A DNA stretch of 64,000 nucleotides from Streptomyces sp. CB02959 (GCF_002803155.1 NZ_NNBP01000005.1:310001-374000), one strand, 5' to 3'. Shown: positions 35,130 to 42,684, numbered from the stretch's first letter. Numbers and translations are program-made. Notes: a model not told the origin generated them from the sequence alone.

Positions 35130-35147
35130 ACACCCCATAGGGGGTGT
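35130..35147. promoter_or_regulatory. Palindrome in the kinase/olsB divergent region
   Basis: ACACCCC-ATAG-GGGGTGT is a perfect 7-4-7 palindrome, 27 bases before the olsB-like ATG. It lies at the right distance to be an operator or activator site for that gene. Confidence 0.5.
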
Positions 35148-35173
35148 ACCCAGCACCACCTACGGAGGCTCTG

Positions 35174-35962
35174 ATGAGCACGGCACCCACCACGACGCGC
35201 GCAGCGGGCACCCCGGACACCCCCGCCGATTCCGCCCCGGCCGCAGCCCCCGAATACACCGCACTGATCGCCGACACCCCCGCCCTGGTCAGGGCCGCCC
35301 AGCGGCTGCGCCACCAGGTCTTCGGCGACGAGCTGGGCGCCACCCTCGACAGCCCGCTCCCCGGCCACGACATCGACCCGGTCGACGCCCTCGCCGACCA
35401 CCTCGTCGTCACCCACACCGCCACCGGCGCCGTCGTCGGCACCTACCGGCTGCTGCCCCCGGGCCGCAGCCGACACCTCTACTCCGACGGCGAGTTCGAC
35501 CTCACCGCCCTCGACGCGGTGCGCCCCGCGCTGATCGAGGCCGGCCGCTCCTGCGTCCACCCCGACCACCGCAACGGCGCCGTCATCAACCAGATGTGGG
35601 CGGCCCTGGCCCGCTACACCCTGCTCTCCGGCCACCGCTACCTCGCCGGTTGCGCCTCCGTACCGCTCGCCGACGGCGGCACCGCCGCCGCCCACGCCTG
35701 GGAGCTGGCCCGCACCCGCTACGCCGCGCCGCCCGCGTTCCTGGTCGCCCCGCGCCGCCCCTGGCACCCCACCGCCCCGCTGCCCGAGCGCCCCGCCCTC
35801 GCCCAACTGCCCCCGCTGCTCCGCGGCTACCTCCGCATCGGCGCCTGGATCTGCGGCGCGCCCGCCCACGACCCGGACTTCGGCGTCGCCGACTTCTTCA
35901 CCGTCCTGGACATCGAGCGGCTCGGCGACCGCTACCGCCGCTTCTTCCTGGGGGAGCGGTGA
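35174..35962 (+). CDS. olsB: OlsB-like GNAT acyltransferase (ornithine lipid synthesis)
   Basis: A 262-residue protein of the acetyltransferase_5 ('hemolysin-like') family. OlsB moves a 3-hydroxyacyl chain from ACP to ornithine, giving lyso-ornithine lipid. Diagnostic stretches are AAQRLRHQVFGDELGA, GHDIDPVDALADHLVV, VVGTYRLLPP, EAGRSCVHPDHRNGAVINQMWAALARY, and DPDFGVADFFTVLDIERL at the end. ACGGAGG five bases before the ATG fixes the start. The GTGA overlap with the next gene, a PlsC-type acyltransferase, reproduces the olsB-olsA pairing. Assignment is by family and context; related proteins acylate other amino acids. Confidence 0.85.
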   Translation: MSTAPTTTRAAGTPDTPADSAPAAAPEYTALIADTPALVRAAQRLRHQVFGDELGATLDSPLPGHDIDPVDALADHLVVTHTATGAVVGTYRLLPPGRSRHLYSDGEFDLTALDAVRPALIEAGRSCVHPDHRNGAVINQMWAALARYTLLSGHRYLAGCASVPLADGGTAAAHAWELARTRYAAPPAFLVAPRRPWHPTAPLPERPALAQLPPLLRGYLRIGAWICGAPAHDPDFGVADFFTVLDIERLGDRYRRFFLGER

Positions 35963-36849
35963 ACGGCCCCTTCGACGTCCCCGCGGTCTGCACCCCGCAG
36001 TGCGCCGCGCACTCCGCCCCGCCCGTCCCGCTCCCCGAAGCGGCCCGCCGCGCCGCCGCGTTCACCGGCGCGGTGGGCCGCGCCCTGGCGGCCGGCCCGC
36101 ACCTGGCGGACCCGGTACGGCTCGGCGCGCACGCCCGGGGGCTGCTGGCGGCGCTGGCGGTCGGGCTGGAGGTCCGCGGGGCGGGCGCGGCGGGCCCGCT
36201 GTCGGTGCCCGGGCCGGGGGGACGCGCCCCTGCCGCGGCCCGCGCCCCGGGCACCCTGATCGCCCTCAACCACGTCTCGTGGCTGGACATCGTCGCGCTG
36301 CTCGCCGTCGAACCCGCCGTCCTGGTCGCCAAGCGCGAGGTCGGCCACTGGCCGCTGGTCGGCGGCCTGGCCCGGCGCGCCGGTACGCACTTCATCGACC
36401 GCACCAGCCCCCGCCAACTCCCGCGCACCGTACGGGAGCTGTCCGCGCTCCTGCTCGCCGGCCGCTCGGTGGCGGTCTTCCCCCAGGCCACCACCTGGTG
36501 CACCGCCGACCAGGGCGGCTTCCGCCGGGCCACCTTCCAGGCCGCACTGGACGCGGGCGCCCCCGTCCGCCCGGTCACCGTCGACTACGCGCAGCAGGGC
36601 CGCCCCACCACGGTGGCCGCCTTCTGCGGCGCCGACACCTTCGCCGCGTCGCTGCGCCGGGTACTCGGCGCCCGCGGGCTGGCCGTACGGGTCACCGTCC
36701 ATCCGGCGCTGCCGACGGCCGGCCGCGGCCTGGACCGCCGAGCCCTGGCGGCCGCCGCCGAGCGGGTGGTGCTCGGCGGCGGGCGGGTGGCGTTCGACGG
36801 CGGCCGGGTGCCCGGCCGGACCGGTCAGGCGCTCGGCACGTACTTGTAG
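35959..36849 (+). CDS. olsA: PlsC/OlsA-like 1-acyl lipid acyltransferase
   Basis: A 296-residue acyltransferase expected to add the second acyl chain to lyso-ornithine lipid. The catalytic HxxxxD motif is NHVSWLD. The usual second block FPEGTRS is replaced by FPQATTW, with Gln for Glu and no Gly-Thr-Arg. Two hydrophobic stretches suggest membrane association. The GTG start overlaps the olsB-like stop. The last 25 bases overlap the 3' end of the GlnRII-like gene on the opposite strand. A role in phosphatidic acid synthesis is the alternative, but the tight pairing favours OlsA. Confidence 0.85.
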   Translation: MNGPFDVPAVCTPQCAAHSAPPVPLPEAARRAAAFTGAVGRALAAGPHLADPVRLGAHARGLLAALAVGLEVRGAGAAGPLSVPGPGGRAPAAARAPGTLIALNHVSWLDIVALLAVEPAVLVAKREVGHWPLVGGLARRAGTHFIDRTSPRQLPRTVRELSALLLAGRSVAVFPQATTWCTADQGGFRRATFQAALDAGAPVRPVTVDYAQQGRPTTVAAFCGADTFAASLRRVLGARGLAVRVTVHPALPTAGRGLDRRALAAAAERVVLGGGRVAFDGGRVPGRTGQALGTYL

Positions 36850-37439
36850 CCGACCCGGCGGACGGTGACGATCGATCCGCGGTGCTCGGCGCCCAGCTTC
36901 CGGCGCAGCCGGGCGACGTGGACGTCGACCGTTCGGCCGTCGCCGACGTGCCCGTACCCCCACACCGTGGTCACCAACTGGTCGCGGGTATGCACCCGGT
37001 GCGGATGCGCGACCAGATGGGCCAGCAGCTCGAATTCGAGGTACGTCAGGTCCAGTTGCCGCCCGTGGACGTGCACGGTGCGCTGCTCGGGGTCGATCCG
37101 GACGATCTGGTCGCCGGTCCGCGCCTCCGGGGCGGGCCCGGCGGGCGGCTGCGGCGCGGCGGGGGCCTGCTCGGCCGGCACCAGGACGAGGTAGCCGACC
37201 ATCGGCGGCTGCCCGGGCAGAGCGGGCAGGCTGTGCTGCGGCGCCGGGAGCCAGGTCGCGCCGGAGTGGAGCAACTCGGCGACCTGCTGGGCGCTGTGGC
37301 GCGGAGCGCCGCCGCCCGGGGCGGTGGCGGGTGCGGACCGGGCTTCGTCGGGTGTGACGGCGCGCAGTCGGTGGCGGTGGAGCGGATGCGGAACGGCGGC
37401 GGTGGCGGAACCGGCGGGCACAGTACGGAGATTGGTCAT
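36825..37439 (-). CDS. Winged-helix regulator, GlnRII-like
   Basis: A 204-residue protein with a C-terminal OmpR/PhoB-type winged helix (about 112-200): VRIDPEQRTVHVHGRQLDLTYLEFELLAHL, HTRDQLVTTVWGY, and DGRTVDVHVARLRRKLG...VRRVGYKYVP. The N-terminal 105 residues are Ala/Pro-rich and contain no receiver domain or phospho-acceptor Asp. Its place three genes upstream of glnII corresponds, from memory, to S. coelicolor GlnRII (SCO2213), which binds glutamine synthetase promoters. I infer the same role but leave the symbol blank. It is preceded on its strand by a possible leader peptide and hairpin (37503-37674). Confidence 0.8.
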   Translation of the reverse strand: MTNLRTVPAGSATAAVPHPLHRHRLRAVTPDEARSAPATAPGGGAPRHSAQQVAELLHSGATWLPAPQHSLPALPGQPPMVGYLVLVPAEQAPAAPQPPAGPAPEARTGDQIVRIDPEQRTVHVHGRQLDLTYLEFELLAHLVAHPHRVHTRDQLVTTVWGYGHVGDGRTVDVHVARLRRKLGAEHRGSIVTVRRVGYKYVPSA

Positions 37440-37502
37440 CGAACGTCAGCTCTTTCGCGCAGGGGATCGTCGGGGGACGTCGTGCGCGCGGGCAGGGCTG
37501 GG

Positions 37503-37521
37503 GACACCGGTCAGCGGTGTC
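37503..37521 (-). promoter_or_regulatory. Hairpin in the leader of the GlnRII-like gene
   Basis: GACACCG-GTCAG-CGGTGTC is a perfect 7-bp stem with a 5-base loop. It lies between the stop of the small leader ORF and the regulator start, where an attenuator or translation-controlling structure would be expected. Confidence 0.4.
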
Positions 37522-37545
37522 GGAGAAGGAGGTGCGGGCCCGCGC

Positions 37546-37674
37546 TCAGTGCGCGCGGCAACACAGACGGTCGAAGGCGTGCGCCTGCCGGGACGGCCAG
37601 AACGGCTCAAGGTCGCTGCGACCCGTCGCGGTGTCAGTAAGGCTGGCCATGGCCCTATTGAACCAGACAGCCAT
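37546..37674 (-). CDS. Candidate leader peptide ending in a double cysteine
   Basis: A 42-codon ORF (or 34 codons from an internal ATG at 37650) sits 106 bases ahead of the GlnRII-like start on the same strand. Its C-terminus reads RQAHAFDRLCCRAH. A Cys-Cys pair is rare in this window, and the pattern loosely recalls the Cys-containing leader peptides found upstream of actinobacterial metabolic genes (H..D..R..C). The DNA around its start is markedly AT-richer than usual (AGATCTATGGCTGTCTGG), as expected for a promoter-proximal leader. No strong ribosome-binding site is seen. It may be a real short peptide or a chance ORF. Confidence 0.4.
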   Translation of the reverse strand: MAVWFNRAMASLTDTATGRSDLEPFWPSRQAHAFDRLCCRAH

Positions 37675-37685
37675 AGATCTGTCTT

Positions 37686-38489
37686 TCACACTGCCCCCCG
37701 TGGCGACGCGATCCCGCCGTGCGCCGGTCCCCCGGTCCGCCGCGCCGGTGACGGGCCGCCTCCGACTGCCGCTGCCGGTACCGGAGTTGTGGACGGGGCC
37801 GGTCCGGCGGCCTGCCGTCCGGTGGCCGGAATTCGCCCTCGGACCGGTATCCCGGCGGCCCCCATGGCCACCCCGAGCGCCAGCGCCGTCAGATGCCCGG
37901 CATCGGTGAACGTCCGGCCGCGGCGGACCACCGGCACCGCGCCCAGCGCCAGCAGCCCGCCGGTCACCGCCGCCCGCGCGCCCCGGTGCCGCAGCGACCC
38001 GGCCAGCGCGCCGAGGGTGGCGTAGAAGCCGTAGCTCGCCCCGACGTCGATGGCGTGCGCGGTGCCGCCGGGCGTCTTGGGTGTCCGCTCCGCGGTGGCG
38101 GCCCGCCGGGCCCCCGGGCGCACCCGCAGACCGGCGTACACCAGCAGGCTGGCGCCGACGTGCCCGGCCGCGAACACCGCCGCCGCGCGCCCGGCGCCCC
38201 ACCGCGCCTCGGCCGTCCCGAGCGTCGCCAGCAGCGCGGCCCCGTACGCCACCGGCAGCGGCTCCTCCACGAAGGCCGCGCTGGTGGCCAGCGTGCCCCA
38301 CCGGCCGGCGCGCAGATTGGCCTCGTTGGTGGAGTGCGCCCGGAGCAGCTCCGTACGGCGCGGCCCCGGCAGCCGGGCGGTGGCACACGCCCCGAGGTGC
38401 AGCGCCCCCACGTACAACGGCGTCACCCAGGGCGGCAGTCCGCGCCGCGGCCCGCTTTGCACCCCGCGTCCCCCTGTGGTCCCGTACAT
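37686..38489 (-). CDS. Rhomboid-like multi-pass membrane protein
   Basis: A 267-residue protein with about six hydrophobic segments between residues 18 and 220 and a Pro/Ala/Gly-rich hydrophilic tail. STNEANLRAGRWGTLATSAAFVEE and VFAAGHVGASLLVYAGLR (His on a membrane helix), together with DVGASYGFYATLGALAGSL, match the Streptomyces 'rhomboid-like protein' group. I do not see the classical GxSG serine of active rhomboid proteases, so it may be a non-catalytic homologue. GAGGAGGGGG precedes the ATG. It overlaps closely with the small gene upstream (27-base gap), so they are co-transcribed. Confidence 0.75.
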   Translation of the reverse strand: MYGTTGGRGVQSGPRRGLPPWVTPLYVGALHLGACATARLPGPRRTELLRAHSTNEANLRAGRWGTLATSAAFVEEPLPVAYGAALLATLGTAEARWGAGRAAAVFAAGHVGASLLVYAGLRVRPGARRAATAERTPKTPGGTAHAIDVGASYGFYATLGALAGSLRHRGARAAVTGGLLALGAVPVVRRGRTFTDAGHLTALALGVAMGAAGIPVRGRIPATGRQAAGPAPSTTPVPAAAVGGGPSPARRTGGPAHGGIASPRGAV

Positions 38490-38515
38490 CCCCGTGCCCC
38501 CTCCTCGTCGTCGCC

Positions 38516-38722
38516 TCACGCCCCGGACGGCAGCCGCTCGGCGAACGGTCCGTCGCCCTCCCGCCAGGTCTGCAGGAAGACCTGGTCCGCGCCCGGGATC
38601 CGCTCGGCGACGGCGAAGTGGTCGCCGTCGGCGCCGATCCGCCGCAGCAGCGTGGCGAGTTCGTCCGCGGACGGGCGGGTCGGGGCCGGTCCGGACTCGG
38701 TCGCAACGGTGATCGCAAGCAT
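38516..38722 (-). CDS. Small conserved hypothetical protein
   Basis: A 68-residue acidic/neutral protein beginning MLAITVATESGPAPTRPSADELATLLRRIGADGDHFAVAERIPG and ending FAERLPSGA. It has no membrane segment or recognised domain. Codon use is typical of genuine genes here, and its stop lies just before the ribosome-binding site of the rhomboid-like gene. The glnII - small gene - membrane protein - GlnRII order is, from memory, conserved in Streptomyces, which is the main support for it being real. Confidence 0.6.
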   Translation of the reverse strand: MLAITVATESGPAPTRPSADELATLLRRIGADGDHFAVAERIPGADQVFLQTWREGDGPFAERLPSGA

Positions 38723-38806
38723 GGGTCCAGCGTGCCATCCGGCACCGACAACCGGCGCCGATCGTGCGGTCCGCGGCCACCGCCGGTGCCGTCCGGACAT
38801 GCGGAA

Positions 38807-38832
38807 GGGGCCGGACCCGCCGGTCCGGCCCC
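38807..38832 (-). terminator. glnII terminator
   Basis: GGGGCCGGACC (38807-38817) and GGTCCGGCCCC (38822-38832) form a perfect 11-bp stem with a 4-base loop, 30 bases after the glnII stop on the minus strand. Confidence 0.75.
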
Positions 38833-38861
38833 GTTCGGCCCGCACTCCGGCGGGCTGTGGG

Positions 38862-39884
38862 TCACACCTGCGCGCGCCGCTCCAGCTCCGTGCAGCAGGT
38901 GTCCACGATCAGCCGCGTCACCACGTAGGGGTCCACGTTGGCGTTGGGCCGCCGGTCCTCGATGTAGCCCTTCTTCTCGACCTCGACCTGCCACGGGATG
39001 CGCACCGAGGCGCCGCGGTCGGAGGCCCCGTAGGAGTACTCGTGCCAGGGCGCGGTCTCGTGGGCGCCGGTCAGCCGCTCCTCGATGCCGGTGCCGTACT
39101 GGCGGACGTGCTCCAGCGGCTTGTCGCCCTCGCCCAGCGCCTCACAGGCGCTGATGATCGCGTCGTAGCCCTCGCGCATCGCGCGGGTGGAGAAGTTGGT
39201 GTGCGCGCCCGCGCCGTTCCAGTCGCCCTGGGCCGGCTTGGCGTCCAGGGAGGCGGTGACGCCGTACTCCTCCGCCGTGCGGTGCAGCAGCCAGCGCGCC
39301 ACCCACATGTGGTCGGAGACGACCAGCGGCGCCAGCGCGCCGACCTGGAACTCCCACTGGCCGGGCATCACCTCGGCGTTGATGCCGGACAGGCCGAGGC
39401 CGGCCGCCAGGCAGCGGTCGAGGTGCTCCTCGACGATCTCCCGGCCGAAGATCTCACCGGCGCCGACCCCGCAGTAGTAGCCGCCCTGCGGAGCGGGGAA
39501 GCCACCGCCCTCGGGGAAGCCCAGCGGACGGTCGCCCTTGAGGAAGGTGTACTCCTGCTCGATGCCGAAGATCGGCTCCTGCTCGGCGAAGCGCTCCGCC
39601 ACCGGGCGCAGCAGGGCCCGGGTGTTGGAGGAGTGCGGGGTGAGGTCGGTGTTGAGGACCTCGCACAGCACCAGCAGGTGGTCGCCGCCGCGGATCGGGT
39701 CCGGGCAGCTGAACACCGGGTCGAGCACGAGGTCCGAGGAGTGACCTTCGGCCTGGTTGGTGCTGGACCCGTCGAAGCCCCAGCGCGGCAGCGAGCTCGC
39801 GTCCGTCAGGATCCTGGTCTTGGAGCGGAGCTTGGCGGTCGGCTGGGTGCCGTCGATCCAGATGTACTCGGCCTTGATGGTCAC
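38862..39884 (-). CDS. glnII: Glutamine synthetase type II
   Basis: ATP-dependent synthesis of glutamine from glutamate and ammonia by the eukaryote-like octamer/decamer enzyme. The 340 residues contain LPRWGFDGSSTNQAEGHSSDLVL (Asp/Ser loop), EQEYTFL, GINAEVMPGQWEFQVG, AGAHTNFSTRAMREGY, and the terminal RRPNANVDPYVVTRLI. The protein has no adenylylation site, so control is transcriptional. The GTG start (VTIKAEYIWIDG) behind AAGAGGA was chosen because the 18 residues upstream in frame are not conserved in the family and overlap promoter DNA. A GlnR box lies 69 bases upstream. Confidence 0.96.
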   Translation of the reverse strand: MTIKAEYIWIDGTQPTAKLRSKTRILTDASSLPRWGFDGSSTNQAEGHSSDLVLDPVFSCPDPIRGGDHLLVLCEVLNTDLTPHSSNTRALLRPVAERFAEQEPIFGIEQEYTFLKGDRPLGFPEGGGFPAPQGGYYCGVGAGEIFGREIVEEHLDRCLAAGLGLSGINAEVMPGQWEFQVGALAPLVVSDHMWVARWLLHRTAEEYGVTASLDAKPAQGDWNGAGAHTNFSTRAMREGYDAIISACEALGEGDKPLEHVRQYGTGIEERLTGAHETAPWHEYSYGASDRGASVRIPWQVEVEKKGYIEDRRPNANVDPYVVTRLIVDTCCTELERRAQV

Positions 39885-39952
39885 GGGGGTCCTCTTATAC
39901 GGGTCGGTGCGGGTACGCGTGCGGGCGTACTGGAGCACTCTCGCAACAGGCC

Positions 39953-39990
39953 GTTTCCCATCCGTTGCCCGTATGTGAACCGCAGGTTAC
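39953..39990 (-). promoter_or_regulatory. GlnR box of glnII
   Basis: On the minus strand the site reads GTAAC-N6-TTCAC-N6-GCAAC-N6-GAAAC, four half-sites with exact six-base spacers as in the known Streptomyces GlnR consensus (gTnAc-n6-GaAAc repeated). The second half-site is degenerate. Confidence 0.75.
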
Positions 39991-40021
39991 CCAGTCGGAC
40001 ATCCTCTGATTCTGCGACGAT

Positions 40022-40375
40022 TCACCGCAAAACGCCTGGCATTCTGCCGTACGGCGCCCAGTCGCGCTCCCGCGGCAACCCCGCGAACCTCAAGTGCCGG
40101 ACCCGGCGCGTCAGTTCGTCGGCGGCGATGCCCGGGGCGGCCGCGGCAGTGCGGACGCGCCCTTCGCGGGCGGCGAGCCGATGCGGCACGAGGCCGCCCC
40201 GCGCCTGCTTGCCGGAGAGGTGAAACATCACGAGATGCGCCATCTCGCACCATTCATCCGTGACGACCCCGCCGATGTGCCGCGCCTCCCACCCGCCGGG
40301 TCCGCTCGGCCGCCGCCCGCGGTTTCCCGGCGCCACCTGCCCTGATAGCGCCAACTGCATGACCACATGGCGCAT
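40022..40375 (-). CDS. Doubtful ORF between glnII and the acyl ligase
   Basis: A 117-residue frame (start MRHVVMQLAL) whose C-terminal half, around [17 protein letters not shown] and DELTRRVRHLRFAGLPRERDWAPYG, uses typical high-GC3 codons. The N-terminal half lies in operator-like repeats and has atypical codons. I recognise no family. It may be a short regulator, or the 3' remnant of one that once controlled the ligase, whose operator overlaps its start. Confidence 0.3.
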   Translation of the reverse strand: MRHVVMQLALSGQVAPGNRGRRPSGPGGWEARHIGGVVTDEWCEMAHLVMFHLSGKQARGGLVPHRLAAREGRVRTAAAAPGIAADELTRRVRHLRFAGLPRERDWAPYGRMPGVLR

Positions 40376-40396
40376 TTGGTCATGGAATGCATGACC
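40359..40396. promoter_or_regulatory. Cluster of ATGACC operator half-sites
   Basis: ATGACCA (40359-40365) and TGGTCAT (40377-40383) form one inverted pair; GGTCATG (40378-40384) and CATGACC (40390-40396) form a second, tighter one (7-5-7). The shared middle half-site suggests two overlapping dimer sites in front of the acyl ligase. Confidence 0.65.
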
Positions 40397-40458
40397 AACC
40401 CCGCCTAACGTCGCAACCGACCCGGATGTCCCCACCCCCCCTCCCGAAGGAGCCCGTC

Positions 40459-42072
40459 GTGGCCACCCGCCCGTCCACCACCCCCGTCCCGCCCGTTTCC
40501 CCCGACAGCCCGCCCTTCACCAGCTACGTCGACCTCGTCCTCGACGCCCTCGCCCGCGACCCCGACCGCCCCGCCGTCACCGCGGCCGACGGCCACGAGG
40601 TCACCGCCGGCGCCCTGTACGCCACCGTCCACCGCATGGCCGCCGTCCTCCGCGCGCACGGCGTCGGCCGCGACCGGACCGTCTCCGTCCTCAGCCGCAA
40701 CCGCCCCGAAGCGCTCGCCGCCCGCTACGCCGTCAACCTCCTGGGCGCGCGGGTGGTGCTCCTCTACGACGGGATGGCCGCCGAAACGCTGTCCGTGGTG
40801 GCCGAGAGCGCGGAGACCGCCGTCCTCCTCGTCGATCCCGAGCTGCACGACACCGCCCGCGCCCTGCTCGACGGCCTCACCGGCCCCCACCCCCGGACCA
40901 TGACCTTCGGCCCGCTCACCGCCGGCGCCGCCCCCCTCGGCCCCGACCTGCTGGCCGACTGCGCCGCCCTCCCCGCCACCCCGGTCGTCACCGGCGCGGC
41001 CCGCCCCGAGGACGACTGGTGCATCCGTCACACCGGTGGAACGACCGGTGTCCCCAAGGGCGTACGGATGGCGCACGGCCCGATAGCCGCGATGATCGGC
41101 AACGCCCGCTTCGAGGCCGCCGGCGACCCGCCCCGCCTCCTGGCCTGCACCTCACTGGCCCACCTGGCGGGCATCGTGGCCGACGCCACCCTCGTGGCCG
41201 GCGGCAGCGTCGTCCTCCACCAGGACTTCGACCCCACCGCCGTCCTGGCCACCGTCGCCCGCGAACGCATCACCCACCTCTGGCTGCTGCCGCCGCTCCT
41301 CTACCGCCTCCTGGACGACCCCACCCTCCCCACCACCGACCTCGGCTCCCTCACCCGCATCTCCTACGGGGGCTGCACCGCCTCCGCGCCCCGGATGCGC
41401 CAGGCGGCCGAGGCCCTCGGCCCGATCCTCTACGGCTTGTACGGCCAGTCCGAGGCGATGTCGATCACCGAGGCCGGTCCCGCGGACCACGCCGACATCC
41501 GCACCGACGGCCCGATGACCGTCGGCCGCCCGGCGCCCGGTGTCACCGTCGCCATCCGCGACACCGAGGGCCGCGACCTGCCGCCGGGGGAGAGCGGCGA
41601 GATCCACGTCCACTCGGCCGGCGTGATGAGCGGCTACTGGAAGCGCCCCGACCTCACCGCCCAGGTCCTCCTCCAGGACGGCTGGGTGCGCACCGGCGAC
41701 GTCGGCTACCTGGACGCCGACGGCCGCCTCTACCTCGTCGACCGCCTCAAGGACGTGATCATCGTCGTCGGCGGCCACGTCCACCCCGCCGAGCTCGAAG
41801 ACCTCCTGCACACCCACCCCGCCGTCGCCCACGCCGCCGTCTACGGCGTCCGCACCCCCGACGAGACCGAGGAGGTGCACGTGGCCGTCGTCCCCGCCCC
41901 CGGCCACCCCGCCGACGCGGTCTCCGCGACCGCCCTCCGCGCGTTCATCACCACCCGCAAGGGCGCCCTCTACGCCCCCACCGCCGTCCACGTCCTCGAC
42001 GCCATCCCCCTCACCCCCGTGGGCAAACCCGACAAGAAGCTCCTCCGCGCCCGGACCGCGGCCACCTCCTGA
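40459..42072 (+). CDS. AMP-dependent acyl/aryl-acid ligase (ANL superfamily)
   Basis: Activates a carboxylic acid as its adenylate and usually transfers it to CoA. The 537 residues carry the full ANL motif set: A3 [13 protein letters not shown]5 [10 protein letters not shown]7 TGDVGYLD, A8 [15 protein letters not shown], and A10 [14 protein letters not shown] with the catalytic Lys. The substrate residues do not point to one acid; fatty acyl, salicylate-like or other aryl acids are possible. GAAGGAG six bases before the GTG fixes the start. It stands alone between an ATGACC operator cluster and a textbook terminator, so it is probably induced by its substrate. Confidence 0.92.
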   Translation: MATRPSTTPVPPVSPDSPPFTSYVDLVLDALARDPDRPAVTAADGHEVTAGALYATVHRMAAVLRAHGVGRDRTVSVLSRNRPEALAARYAVNLLGARVVLLYDGMAAETLSVVAESAETAVLLVDPELHDTARALLDGLTGPHPRTMTFGPLTAGAAPLGPDLLADCAALPATPVVTGAARPEDDWCIRHTGGTTGVPKGVRMAHGPIAAMIGNARFEAAGDPPRLLACTSLAHLAGIVADATLVAGGSVVLHQDFDPTAVLATVARERITHLWLLPPLLYRLLDDPTLPTTDLGSLTRISYGGCTASAPRMRQAAEALGPILYGLYGQSEAMSITEAGPADHADIRTDGPMTVGRPAPGVTVAIRDTEGRDLPPGESGEIHVHSAGVMSGYWKRPDLTAQVLLQDGWVRTGDVGYLDADGRLYLVDRLKDVIIVVGGHVHPAELEDLLHTHPAVAHAAVYGVRTPDETEEVHVAVVPAPGHPADAVSATALRAFITTRKGALYAPTAVHVLDAIPLTPVGKPDKKLLRARTAATS

Positions 42073-42134
42073 CCGGCCGTCCGGCCGCCCTCCGAAGACC
42101 CCCTCGAAACCAGCCGTGCCACCCCGTCAAATCC

Positions 42135-42154
42135 CCCCCTGGCCAGGGGGTTTT
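42135..42154 (+). terminator. Rho-independent terminator of the acyl ligase
   Basis: CCCCCTGGCCAGGGGG is a perfect 16-base self-complementary stem followed by TTTT, 63 bases after the ligase stop. Confidence 0.85.
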
Positions 42155-42222
42155 GTCAGTGCCCGGCGGTAAAATGGGAACCAGTAAGTGAGGGTTCACC
42201 GAAGCTCCAGGAGGTCCGCCGG

Positions 42223-42495
42223 ATGGCCGCTGCCACACTCATGACCAAACCCCTCCCGGCCCACCCGCTGCCCAAGAAACCGCTCCCCGCCGGCTGGCCC
42301 CGCGAGCGGTACGAATCCCACAACCGTCGCCTGAAGGCCATGCGCCTGGCCATAGCCCTGCTCGACACCGGCGTCTACCGCCCCGAGCACGCCACCAACG
42401 CCACGATCCGCGCCACCGCCCTCGCCATCGGCGTCCACTGCCCCTCCGACACCACCTGCCGCCTGGTCCGCGCCTTGATCTACGACAACTGCTGA
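42223..42495 (+). CDS. Small basic hypothetical protein
   Basis: A 90-residue basic protein: Pro/Lys-rich start (MTKPLPAHPLPKKPLP), then RERYESHNRRLKAMRLAIALLDTGVYRPEHATNATIRATALAIGVHCPSDTTCRLVRALI. The two cysteines in HCPSDTTC could coordinate metal or form a disulphide. Expression is supported by GGAGGT eight bases before the ATG, a -10-like TAAAAT at 42170-42175 and a hairpin right after the stop. It has no signal peptide or membrane helix. I recognise no domain; its size and charge would suit a nucleic-acid-associated protein, but that is speculation. Confidence 0.7.
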   Translation: MAAATLMTKPLPAHPLPKKPLPAGWPRERYESHNRRLKAMRLAIALLDTGVYRPEHATNATIRATALAIGVHCPSDTTCRLVRALIYDNC

Positions 42496-42519
42496 CGCTT
42501 ACCGCCCGCTTCACTTGAC

Positions 42520-42552
42520 GGCCGCCCGAGGCGCTTGGCGCCTCGGGCGGCC
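42520..42552 (+). terminator. Hairpin after the small basic protein gene
   Basis: GGCCGCCCGAGGCGC (42520-42534) pairs perfectly with 42538-42552 across TTG, a 15-bp stem 25 bases past the stop. Confidence 0.75.
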
Positions 42553-42586
42553 ATCGGCGCGGAGCGGCTCGCGAGCCGCGGCGACG

Positions 42587-42656
42587 CGCCGCGCAACTCC
42601 CGCCGCGCAACTCCCGCCGCGCAACTCCCGCCGCGCAACTCCCGCCGCGCAACCCC
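42587..42656. repeat. Five 14-bp tandem repeats
   Basis: CGCCGCGCAACTCC is repeated five times without spacers, the last unit with one change (CGCCGCGCAACCCC). It lies in the 132-bp gap between the hairpin at 42520-42552 and the convergent TetR gene. It is a minisatellite, not CRISPR, because there are no spacers. Confidence 0.9.
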
Positions 42657-42684
42657 GCCGCACGGCTGCCGACCCCTGCCGCCG

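Larger units (their letters stand above)
39885..40458. other. 574-bp divergent region between glnII and the acyl ligase
   Basis: It contains the glnII promoter with its GlnR box (39953-39990), a doubtful ORF (40022-40375) and the ATGACC operator cluster (40359-40396) in front of the ligase. The ligase uses GTG 40459 behind GAAGGAG, so an earlier in-frame ATG at 40387 is rejected because it lies inside the operator. Confidence 0.6.

Noticed and set aside
37517..37909. 130-residue plus-strand ORF opposite the leader region
   Set aside because: It runs antisense through the end of the rhomboid-like gene and has no recognisable domain; the minus-strand features explain the region better.
42587..42656. 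Possible CRISPR array
   Set aside because: Units are 14 bases with no spacers between them and no cas genes are in the window.
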